Below the pieces are notes generated by a model, which worked only from the letters and a program-made list of their open reading frames with translations, was not told the DNA's origin and made no database searches. A stretch of DNA of 38,720 nt from an uncultured Acidimicrobiales bacterium (GTDB lineage Bacteria; Actinomycetota; Acidimicrobiia; Acidimicrobiales; CALAML01): contig CALAML010000063.1 of NCBI GenBank assembly GCA_937925845.1, forward strand, positions 1 to 38,720. Reading direction: 5' to 3'. Shown one piece after another: positions 1-7,133 of the stretch. The stretch's first letter is position 1. Every line of letters begins with the position of its first letter. The position numbers were made by a program, and so were the translations under genes.

Positions 1-232
1 CCAAAGGTTCCTACCCAAGGACTCCAGAAGTGTGGGCGCATCCGCCGACTTGTTTCCGCACCGTAGCGGCGCATGTCACATGTGCCAACGGTCATGGAAC
101 AAATACCCATAGCCCTCGGTTACTACTCGCCGCGTGACCCGCTTTGCGCTGCGATCACATCGAAACCTGAATGAACGCAACAGCAATCCCGCAATTCTCC
201 CCCCAAGCAACAACCCGTCACGGAAATAACAC

Positions 233-1063
233 ATGAGTGATTCAGTAGGTCAGTACCTCAACGAAATCGGCCTGGTGCCGCTGCTTACCGCAGCCGAAGA
301 GCGCGAGCTCAGCCAGGTCATCGAGAAGGGCGTCGCCGCCCGAGCCCAAAAAGAAGAAGGCGAGCGAGGCCGTCCCCTCGATCGTGCGATTCGCGATGCC
401 GACATGGCCAAGGATCGGTTCATCCGGGCCAACCTGCGGCTCGTCGTGAGCGTCGCCCGCCGCTACCCCTTGCCTCCAGGCATGGAGCTGCTCGACCTCA
501 TCCAGGAAGGCAACCTGGGCCTCGAGCACGCCGTCGACAAGTTCGACTGGCGCAAGGGCTTCAAGTTCTCCACGTACGCCACGTTCTGGATTCGGCAGGC
601 CATCGGCCGAGCCCTCGATCAGAAGGCCAGCCTCGTTCGGCTCCCCGGAGACCGTTCCGCCAGCCTTCGAGCCGCCCTTCGTCAGGTTTCTGGCGATGGC
701 GACGAGCTCGACGAGGAGCATGCACGGTTGCATCGCCTCACCACTCCAACCTCGCTCGACCGCACCATCGGTGACGACGACAGCAACGAGCTTGTCGACC
801 TTCTCCCCGACTCCACGCCCGGCCCCGAGGCCGAAGTAATGGCCCGAGCCGAAGAAGAAATGGTCACCGCTCTGCTGGACGTGCTCGATGCTCGAGCCCG
901 CTACGCAGTGGAGCAGCGCTTCGGCCTCCGTGATGGACGCAAGCGCTCCTACCGTGAGGTCGGCGAAGAACTGGGTGTCACGGCCGAAGCCGCACGTCGG
1001 CTGGTCAAGCGAGCGGTCAGCACCGTTCGTGACAGTGCCGGCGAGCGCATCGACGCCGCCTAA
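233..1063 (+). CDS. Sigma-70 family RNA polymerase sigma factor (group 2-like)
   Basis: Promoter-recognition subunit of RNA polymerase, 276 residues. Seen: a region 1.2-like start (VGQYLNEIGLVPLLT, residues 5-19); region 2 at about 63-133 with the core-binding and -10 melting signature (LIQEGNLGL, then STYATFWIRQAIGRALDQ); and a region 4 helix-turn-helix at about 212-268 (SYREVGEELGVTAEAARRLVKRA). The segment between regions 2 and 4 is short and acidic (about 134-205), so the sigma-3 domain looks reduced compared with SigA/HrdB. The presence of region 1.2 and the close match in region 2.4 point to a group 2 (SigB/HrdB-like) factor rather than an ECF factor. The ATG at 233 is the first start and gives the expected N-terminus; no strong Shine-Dalgarno is visible. 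It is monocistronic, with a clear hairpin terminator just downstream. No anti-sigma gene is adjacent. The target regulon cannot be inferred. Confidence 0.9.
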   Translation: MSDSVGQYLNEIGLVPLLTAAEERELSQVIEKGVAARAQKEEGERGRPLDRAIRDADMAKDRFIRANLRLVVSVARRYPLPPGMELLDLIQEGNLGLEHAVDKFDWRKGFKFSTYATFWIRQAIGRALDQKASLVRLPGDRSASLRAALRQVSGDGDELDEEHARLHRLTTPTSLDRTIGDDDSNELVDLLPDSTPGPEAEVMARAEEEMVTALLDVLDARARYAVEQRFGLRDGRKRSYREVGEELGVTAEAARRLVKRAVSTVRDSAGERIDAA

Positions 1064-1090
1064 GACACATCAGCACAAGAACTCTTCTGG

Positions 1091-1124
1091 TTGGCCAGCC
1101 CTCGGGCTGGCCAATCGTCGTTTT
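1091..1124 (+). terminator. Intrinsic terminator after the sigma factor gene
   Basis: A perfect 10-bp inverted repeat (1091-1100 TTGGCCAGCC with 1105-1114) has a 4-nt loop and is followed by TCGTCG and a TTTT run at 1121-1124. It lies 27 nt after the sigma factor stop codon. Confidence 0.8.
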
Positions 1125-1308
1125 CAGCCAGCCAGCCGGTGCTACGTGGCCCTGGGATTTGTCGACAGTCGAGGGTTCTGGTCGTTGGGGCTCGACGGGG
1201 TAGAGTCGGGGTTCGCAGCCTTGCTGCGTAAAGCGGCGAGCGGCTCGTCGAATGTGACCCGGCCGCAATAAAATTGCCTTTCCAACACCTGCATACAAGG
1301 CTAGAGCT

Positions 1309-2649
1309 ATGACCTCACCGTGGACGCCACAGTCGTGGCGGAGTTTCCCTGCTGCACAACAACCCGAATGGCCCGATCCCGCCGCCCTCGACGGCGTCAC
1401 CAAAACCCTGGCTAGCCTGCCGCCACTGGTCTTTGCCGGTGAAGCCCGGGATCTGCTTTCCGACCTCGGCAAGGTGGCCGCCGGCGAAGCTTTTCTGCTT
1501 CAGGCTGGCGACTGCGCCGAGTCCTTCGACGACTGCAACGCCAACATCATCCGGGACAAGCTCAAGATCATCCTGCAGATGGCCATTGTGCTCACCTACT
1601 CGACGGGTGTGCCGGTGATCAAGGTCGGGCGCATCGCCGGCCAATTCGCCAAGCCCCGCTCCTCGCCCACCGAAACCAAAGACGGCGAGGAGCTTCCGTC
1701 GTTCCGCGGTCACCTGGTAAACGAAAGCGACTTCTCCAGCACGGCTCGAGTCCCCGACCCGGAGCGGCTGCTCCGCGCCTACAACTCCTCGTCGGCCACC
1801 CTCAACCTGCTTCGCGCCTTCACCAAGGGCGGCTTTGCCGACCTCCATCAGGTGCAGCGGTGGAACCAGGAGTTCATCGCCGAGTCTGAGCCCGGCCAGC
1901 GCTACAACGAACTCGCCGACGGGATCGACAAGGCCCTTAGCTTCATCAAGACCATCGGGCTCGACGAGAACGAACCAGCCATCGGCCAGGTCGACTTCTT
2001 CACCAGCCACGAGGCGTTGGTGCTGCCGTACGAGGAAGCCCTCACCCGCGAAGACTCCCTCACCGGCGACTGGTACGACTGCTCGGCCCACCTGCTGTGG
2101 ATCGGTGAACGCACCCGCCAGCTCGACGGCGCCCACGTAGAGTTCCTCCGCGGCGTCGCCAACCCACTCGGTTGCAAGCTTGGACCCACGGCCGCCGTCG
2201 AAGAGGCGTTAGCGCTATGTGAGGCGCTCAACCCCGACCGCATTCCCGGCCGACTCACCCTGATCACCCGTATGGGCGCTGACAACATCACCGAAGGACT
2301 GCGGCCGATCCTGCGGGCGGTCACCGACGCCGGCCACCCGGTCGTCTGGGTTTCTGACCCGATGCACGGCAATACCTTCACCTCGAAGGGCGGACGTAAG
2401 ACCCGCCACCTCGACGATGTGATTCGTGAGATCACCGGCTTCTTTGCCGCCCACGAGGCCGAAGGCACCTGGCCCGGTGGAATCCATGTGGAACTCACGG
2501 GCGACGATGTCACCGAATGCCTCGGCGGCACCACCGCCATCGCCGATGAAGACCTCGAGCGCCGCTACGAAACCATCTGCGACCCCCGCCTCAACGGCCG
2601 CCAGTCGCTCGACCTCGCCTTCCGGGTCGCCGACCTCCTCACCGACTAG
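1309..2649 (+). CDS. aroG: 3-deoxy-7-phosphoheptulonate synthase, class II (DAHP synthase)
   Basis: First step of the shikimate pathway: condenses phosphoenolpyruvate with erythrose 4-phosphate to DAHP in the cytoplasm, feeding aromatic amino acid synthesis. At 446 residues it is full length for the class II (plant/actinobacterial) family. Seen: FLLQAGDCAESF (62-73), VGRIAGQFAKPRS (106-118), a DGAHVEFLRGVANPLGCK block ending at about 290, LITRMGADN (318-326) and VSDPMHGNT (348-356). The metal ligands of the family are present as C69, H353, E395 and D425; the last three keep the spacing known from the Mycobacterium tuberculosis enzyme (H369, E411, D441). The N-terminal extension that carries regulatory sites in the mycobacterial enzyme is a little shorter here. 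It starts at ATG 1309 about 245 nt after the sigma gene, so it probably has its own promoter. It converges with the minus-strand gene ending at 2663, with only 13 nt between stops. Confidence 0.96.
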   Translation: MTSPWTPQSWRSFPAAQQPEWPDPAALDGVTKTLASLPPLVFAGEARDLLSDLGKVAAGEAFLLQAGDCAESFDDCNANIIRDKLKIILQMAIVLTYSTGVPVIKVGRIAGQFAKPRSSPTETKDGEELPSFRGHLVNESDFSSTARVPDPERLLRAYNSSSATLNLLRAFTKGGFADLHQVQRWNQEFIAESEPGQRYNELADGIDKALSFIKTIGLDENEPAIGQVDFFTSHEALVLPYEEALTREDSLTGDWYDCSAHLLWIGERTRQLDGAHVEFLRGVANPLGCKLGPTAAVEEALALCEALNPDRIPGRLTLITRMGADNITEGLRPILRAVTDAGHPVVWVSDPMHGNTFTSKGGRKTRHLDDVIREITGFFAAHEAEGTWPGGIHVELTGDDVTECLGGTTAIADEDLERRYETICDPRLNGRQSLDLAFRVADLLTD

Positions 2650-2662
2650 CCCGCCTTACCGA

Positions 2663-3436
2663 CTAGCCGCCTAGCCCGTCGGGGATGACCTCGGCGGGAA
2701 CCAAGCCCGCGCCCTGACGAAGATCGTCTCTTGTTAACCGCCGGCGAAGATCCTTGGTGCACAGCAACAGCTCATCGGGCACCTGACCAACAAGACGGGC
2801 CTCGGGTTTGCGTTCGTCGCCGTCCCAAGCACCCTCCACCTCGAAGAAGCCACCCTCGCCCAGCTCGCGGAGCGGGAGATGATCAGTAACCAGAGGCAGG
2901 TAACGCGGGCCGAAATAGGCACACCAGATGTCGCCGATAGGCAATCCATGGAACTCCTTGCCGAACGTCACGCCGGGGTTGGTGAGCTTGGCCTCCAGCG
3001 ACGATCCCCGCCACGAGGCACCACGGGCCACCCCAACCGAGGCAAAGAACGCTCCAATGTCGGTGGCCACCGACGTAAAGAACTCCCGAAACGCAGACCT
3101 CTCCGCCTCATCGGCCACCACGTCGGACGAGACCGACAACGAAACCGTGCCAACCTTCGCGTCGGAGTCTTCGCCAAGCCCGCCGAGACGCACCGTCGAC
3201 CCGCCGCTGAACGGCTTCTTTGCCGACCAGAACAACATCTCCGAAGATGACGTCCACGCCTCACAAAACCCGTCCACGCCGACATCGCCAACCTGGTTCG
3301 ACAACGGCTCAACGTCACCGAACTTCACCGGTGCTCCGGCCGGAACAAACTCCTCAAGTCTGGTCACAAACCTTGACGCCACGTCCGGCGGACACTCCGA
3401 CCGCAAAACACACCAGATGACATCCAACCGATTCAC
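2663..3436 (-). CDS. Hypothetical protein; candidate immunity protein of the adjacent toxin
   Basis: About 257 residues, probably cytoplasmic: no signal peptide or membrane segment. I do not recognise the family. Composition is protein-like, with hydrophobic/aromatic stretches such as SEMLFWSAKKPF and GLPIGDIWCAYFGPRYLPL, ending in a charged Arg/Lys-rich tail. It lies directly downstream of, and on the same strand as, a secreted protein with Hint and nuclease-like domains. That is the usual place for the immunity gene of a polymorphic toxin, so the immunity role is inferred from position alone. Start choice: the frame opens at GTG 3448, but a GGAGGT Shine-Dalgarno at 3446-3441 sits 4 nt ahead of GTG 3436 (VNRLDVIW), which I prefer. 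The gap from the toxin stop is about 86 nt, allowing co-transcription with independent translation. A plus-strand frame covers the same DNA but has low-complexity Ser/Thr/Pro composition and is not believed. Confidence 0.65.
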   Translation of the reverse strand: MNRLDVIWCVLRSECPPDVASRFVTRLEEFVPAGAPVKFGDVEPLSNQVGDVGVDGFCEAWTSSSEMLFWSAKKPFSGGSTVRLGGLGEDSDAKVGTVSLSVSSDVVADEAERSAFREFFTSVATDIGAFFASVGVARGASWRGSSLEAKLTNPGVTFGKEFHGLPIGDIWCAYFGPRYLPLVTDHLPLRELGEGGFFEVEGAWDGDERKPEARLVGQVPDELLLCTKDLRRRLTRDDLRQGAGLVPAEVIPDGLGG

Positions 3437-3440
3437 AACT

Positions 3441-3446
3441 ACCTCC
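3441..3446 (-). promoter_or_regulatory. Strong ribosome binding site deciding the start at 3436
   Basis: GGAGGT read on the minus strand, 4 nt upstream of GTG 3436. It lies inside the longer frame that opens at GTG 3448 and argues for the internal start. Confidence 0.6.
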
Positions 3447-3522
3447 ACAGCAAGACAGGTTGGACAAGTATGGCTCCCGCAGCGGCTGTCTCAAGCCACC
3501 GCCAGGTGGGCAGCCGGTATAT

Positions 3523-5922
3523 CTACTGCCCGTAGTTCTCAACCAACGCGATCCCGTTCTCGGCCAAGAAGTCCCGCAGCGGCTGGGATGCTCGGCCATC
3601 GAGCACCCAGGTCATGTCCCACCCGGCCTCACTCCGAAGGGCAGCATCTTTGAGAATCTCCAGCCGGTTGGACTCGGTCAGGTACGTAACCTCGCCCATC
3701 TTGTGCTCGATGCCGATCTTGTTCTCCACATCGGCGATGTCGATTCGGCGCCCGGAATCGAAGTCGCCAGGAAGATCCTCAGCGTTGATCGGATGCTCGC
3801 GGTCGGGCATGTCCAACTCGCCCGCCACATCGTTCATCCGCTGATTCGCAGCCCGAGCCCGATCCTGGTTGGCGTCATAGACGTTGTCCCACTTTTCGCG
3901 ATCCTCGGGTCCCCACTTGCGTTCACTTTCGGGGCGGGCGAGGTACTCCTCCCAACGAGCGTCGCGGTGGGCGTCGGTACCAGGAATGAGGCATTCCTGG
4001 TTGTGGACCAGAACGTCAGCCGTGCCGGTTGAAACAACAAAGTTGTTGTCGATCTCAACGTCGAGCTCCCAAACCAGCGTGCCCGTGGTATTCCACTTGT
4101 CGATCGAGGAGACCTCGACCACGCCGTCGGGGGTAAGCAGCAGATGTCCTGGCTCGAGGTCTTCGGCCTCGACCCATCCACCCTGGTCATCGACCCAGAA
4201 CGGGTGATGGTCGGTGGCTACGACACCGGAACCATCCGCCAGGCCCACCCGAACCATGGCATCGGTATCCAGATGGGACCACTGCGCCAGCACCGCCCGC
4301 GCCGACCAAGATCGGCTCGTTGCGTCGTAGGCCAACACCTGATCGCCCGGACGCACCGCTTCGATCGCACGATGGTTTCCATCCGCAAGCCGTACCCGGG
4401 TACCCGTGGGGAAGCTGTCCCGGCACAGTGGCGAGGTGTCGCCGTCGAAGTTCTCCTGGCCGGCTCGAGAATTCGGATCATCGATCGACCTCTGGTCGTT
4501 ACTCCCGTTGTTGTTGTCGTTGTCGTTGTTATCGCTGTCGTTGTTGTTGCCGTCTCGGTTCTTGCTTCGGTGAACGATGTCGTCGAGCCAGCTGGTGAAC
4601 TTGGTCGCCAGCGTTCCGGTGAAGGCTTCGATCAAGAAGGTGCAGCCGACCTTGCCCACCCACTTGACCGGGTCCGACATCAGTAGGTCCCACTCGATGA
4701 AGCCCTTGAGCGCCTCCAGCGCAGCCCCATCGAGGTCCTCCATTGCCGCCTCGATGGCCTGACGCACCGAGCCGACCTTTTCTTCAATCCAGCCGACCGG
4801 ATCGGTCACCAACTCCCAAGCTTCGGTGGCGATGCCGACGACCTCGCCGAACTTGTCGGCCACCGCTTCGCCACAGCCACGGGCCAGGTCCCAGAGCAAC
4901 TCCACACCGGCGGAGATTTTGTCGACGGCCCAGTCGACGGCGTCGCGAGCACAGTCGCCCCACGACAGTGGGTTCAAGCCGCAGTCCCGACCATCGTCGT
5001 AGTCGCGATCGGCCGGCGGAGGCGCCTCCACCTCGCCGGAGGGGTCGACGCCAAAGGCCTGAACCTCGTCGACCCGTCGCTCGGCCTCGTACGGATCAGA
5101 AACAATCGTGGACGTGCGGGTCTCACCCGTGAGCGTTCCGGTGGCGGTCACCTCATATTCGACCCGCACCGTAAAGCCGACAGCCTCGGCCCACTCTTGG
5201 GGCACAAAGCCGCATGGCGCAGCATCGGAGAAGTCGGCACCGATTCCTTCCGGAGCCAGTTCGCCCGGCGTATCTTCGCAACGGCCGGAAGAGGTGCCGA
5301 AGGTCCACAGCACCGCCTTCGGTGTCGTGTGGACGGTGACGTCAGCGCCCTCACTCCCGCCTGGAGTAGGTGCCTTCCGGTTCCAATCGTCCTCATCGAC
5401 CTTGATCCAGGTCTCCAACCCCACGTAGTAGGGCCGACCCGCCTCGGTCTGGCCGGCGACCTCCGGCGTGGTCCAAACCTTCGGGGCGCCGAAGGTGCTC
5501 GACATAGCCTGATCCAACAGCGCGCCCTCGGCGGCGATCGACTCGCCGCGAAGCTGCTGCACCGGCGAACCACCCGGTGCCGTCGAATAGGTCCCGTCCC
5601 AGTCGACACACAGCGACAGCACCCACTCATGGCTGTCCTCAAGCGGATGAAGATCCCGATACGGCGGATCCAACTGTTCCAGGGCCTGCTCGTCGGCGTC
5701 GCCGTTGCCGTTGGTTCGGTACTCGCGGTAGTCCTCACCCTCGGCGCAGAGGCCGATGGCCAGGGCGCCGCGCGGCGAAAAGTCGGCCGTTATCCCGCTC
5801 GTACCCGCAGAGACTCGGGGCACAAAAGGCAACAGCCCGCCCACCAACGAGACGGCGATCGCACAGACCGCGGCCAACATCAACAGCCGGCGCCTCGCCC
5901 TCGCTCGCCTCATTCCCCGCAT
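3523..5922 (-). CDS. Secreted polymorphic toxin-like protein: signal peptide, Asn/Asp linker, Hint domain, C-terminal PD-(D/E)xK nuclease-like domain
   Basis: 799 residues from ATG 5922 (GTG 5934 and ATG 5913 are alternatives). An Arg-rich start and hydrophobic core (LLMLAAVCAIAVSLVGGLLPFV), ending near VSA-GT at about 39, form a Sec signal peptide. Residues 40-300 are an unrecognised secreted region. About 330-450 has repeated amphipathic Trp/Val helices (ELVTDPVGWIEEKVG). About 456-474 is an Asn/Asp-rich linker. Residues 500-641 form a Hint (hedgehog/intein) domain: it begins CRDSFPTGTRV, has GDQVLAYD and TDHHPFWV blocks, and ends VLVHN. The residue after HN is Gln, not Cys/Ser/Thr, so cleavage rather than splicing is expected. 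Residues 642-799 carry RRIDIADV (D728) followed by IEHKMG (E739, K741), a D-x10-ExK spacing like the restriction-endonuclease fold. This architecture matches known polymorphic toxins in which Hint releases a C-terminal effector. Nuclease activity is inferred. The downstream gene is the candidate immunity protein. Confidence 0.85.
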   Translation of the reverse strand: MRGMRRARARRRLLMLAAVCAIAVSLVGGLLPFVPRVSAGTSGITADFSPRGALAIGLCAEGEDYREYRTNGNGDADEQALEQLDPPYRDLHPLEDSHEWVLSLCVDWDGTYSTAPGGSPVQQLRGESIAAEGALLDQAMSSTFGAPKVWTTPEVAGQTEAGRPYYVGLETWIKVDEDDWNRKAPTPGGSEGADVTVHTTPKAVLWTFGTSSGRCEDTPGELAPEGIGADFSDAAPCGFVPQEWAEAVGFTVRVEYEVTATGTLTGETRTSTIVSDPYEAERRVDEVQAFGVDPSGEVEAPPPADRDYDDGRDCGLNPLSWGDCARDAVDWAVDKISAGVELLWDLARGCGEAVADKFGEVVGIATEAWELVTDPVGWIEEKVGSVRQAIEAAMEDLDGAALEALKGFIEWDLLMSDPVKWVGKVGCTFLIEAFTGTLATKFTSWLDDIVHRSKNRDGNNNDSDNNDNDNNNGSNDQRSIDDPNSRAGQENFDGDTSPLCRDSFPTGTRVRLADGNHRAIEAVRPGDQVLAYDATSRSWSARAVLAQWSHLDTDAMVRVGLADGSGVVATDHHPFWVDDQGGWVEAEDLEPGHLLLTPDGVVEVSSIDKWNTTGTLVWELDVEIDNNFVVSTGTADVLVHNQECLIPGTDAHRDARWEEYLARPESERKWGPEDREKWDNVYDANQDRARAANQRMNDVAGELDMPDREHPINAEDLPGDFDSGRRIDIADVENKIGIEHKMGEVTYLTESNRLEILKDAALRSEAGWDMTWVLDGRASQPLRDFLAENGIALVENYGQ
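4495..4552 (-). repeat. Triplet-rich tract encoding the Asn/Asp linker
   Basis: Nearly pure GTT/GTC triplets on the plus strand (AAC/GAC on the coding strand) encode a run of Asn and Asp with a few Ser and Gly. It separates the N-terminal secreted half of the toxin from the Hint domain. Changes in triplet number would keep frame. Confidence 0.7.
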
Positions 5923-6028
5923 CACCACAACCACACAACCGTTCCCGCCTCAGTTGCCCACACCCTCCGCCAGGGCATGGGACCGACCCCCGCCACCCAA
6001 GGCCACGGAACGCCAGTCCATATCAACG

Positions 6029-7051
6029 ATGACAACCCAACCCGCCATCGACAAGGGTCCGATCGGACCTATGACTTCTCACTTGGCTGCGGCCAGACGA
6101 GTGGTCGGTTTGACGGCGATGGGCCGGGAGACCGACCATTGGCGGGTGACCGAAACCGAGACGAGGAACACTGCGACCTGGGGTGGTGGCGACGGCATCC
6201 CCACCCGGTTCCTGGTCTACGGCATGATGCGCGAAGACGGCCGCCTCCGAACCGCCGACCTCTTTCCGGTCGCCGATGCCTGCGGGCTCACCCGCGACCA
6301 GGTGCGATCCTGTTTGCGCCGCCTGGTCGACGACGGACACTTCACCAAAGTGGGTCAGGGTCGCGACACCGAGTACCGACCCGACGGAAGCGGGCTGGCA
6401 CCCATCAGCGAAGCGATGGACCGCTACCAGCTCTCAGCGCAACAAGACGCCGCCGGTGCCGGCTGGGACCGCGACTGGCACCTGATCGGATTCGCCATAC
6501 CTGAAGCCCAACGCACCGCTCGGGGGGCCTTTCGAGAATGGCTGCTTCGACGGGGCGCGGCGCCGATCCAGGGCGGCCTCTACGTTTCGCCCCATCCTTG
6601 GGAGAACGAGGTGCGACGGGCGGCCACCGAGTTCGGACTGGCCGAGTACCTGGTGTGTGCCACCAGCGACAACCTCGAAGTTGGCGGGGTAACCGACCCG
6701 CGTACCCTGGCCGCCACCCTCTGGCCACTGGAAGAAATCGCCAGCCGATATCAGAGCTTCATCGACCGGTTCGCCGCCGTGCCCGACGCCCTGCGGGGTA
6801 TGGACGAACGCCAGGAGACCCTAACCGACAGCGAGTTTCTCGCCGGCGCCTTCGCCATGCTGGTGGAACTCTACGACTGCCAGAACGGCGACCCGCTCCT
6901 ACCCCCAGAACTCGTGGGGGCGAACTGGCCGGGACGCCAAGCCCGCGCCCTGGCCGCCGAGTGCCGCAAGATGGGCCTCGACCGCCGAGAGAATCCAAGC
7001 TCACCGGTCCCGTTCCCCGCCATCGACCGGCTCGACCTCGGCCTTCTCTAA
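6029..7051 (+). CDS. PaaX-family transcriptional regulator
   Basis: DNA-binding repressor of the PaaX family, about 340 residues. Seen: an N-terminal winged helix (about 52-110: IPTRFLVYGMMREDGRLRTADL, then a recognition helix around LTRDQVRSCLRRLVDDGHFTK); a central Cas2-like dimerisation domain (RDWHLIGFAIPEAQRTARGAF, then a RRGAAPIQGGLYVSPHPW block); and the typical C-terminal signature (YDCQNGDPLLPPELVGANWPGRQARAL). PaaX of Escherichia coli represses phenylacetate degradation genes and responds to phenylacetyl-CoA, but no phenylacetate genes lie here, so the ligand is unknown. It diverges from the toxin gene with about 106 nt between starts and could control it. The open frame extends back to 5756, but that part overlaps the toxin's signal peptide codons and is Pro/Thr low-complexity. 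ATG 6029 is my choice; ATG 6071 is possible. Confidence 0.85.
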   Translation: MTTQPAIDKGPIGPMTSHLAAARRVVGLTAMGRETDHWRVTETETRNTATWGGGDGIPTRFLVYGMMREDGRLRTADLFPVADACGLTRDQVRSCLRRLVDDGHFTKVGQGRDTEYRPDGSGLAPISEAMDRYQLSAQQDAAGAGWDRDWHLIGFAIPEAQRTARGAFREWLLRRGAAPIQGGLYVSPHPWENEVRRAATEFGLAEYLVCATSDNLEVGGVTDPRTLAATLWPLEEIASRYQSFIDRFAAVPDALRGMDERQETLTDSEFLAGAFAMLVELYDCQNGDPLLPPELVGANWPGRQARALAAECRKMGLDRRENPSSPVPFPAIDRLDLGLL

Positions 7052-7133
7052 CCCCGGGCTTCTCTAACCCACGGGCTGCTCTACCCCACCGAGGCTGCCA
7101 AGCTCCGACAGGCTTACTGCGTGCGGCTCCGGC

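Noticed and set aside
2928-3653. Plus-strand 241-codon frame opposite the candidate immunity gene
   Set aside because: Ser/Thr/Pro/Arg low-complexity product; the minus strand frame has better composition and a strong ribosome binding site.
3996-4425. Hint domain read as a splicing intein
   Set aside because: The residue after HN is Gln and there is no C-extein nucleophile or interrupted essential gene; a toxin-processing Hint fits better.
5756-6028. N-terminal extension of the PaaX-like gene
   Set aside because: It overlaps the toxin's signal peptide codons on the other strand and has Pro/Thr/Arg shadow composition.
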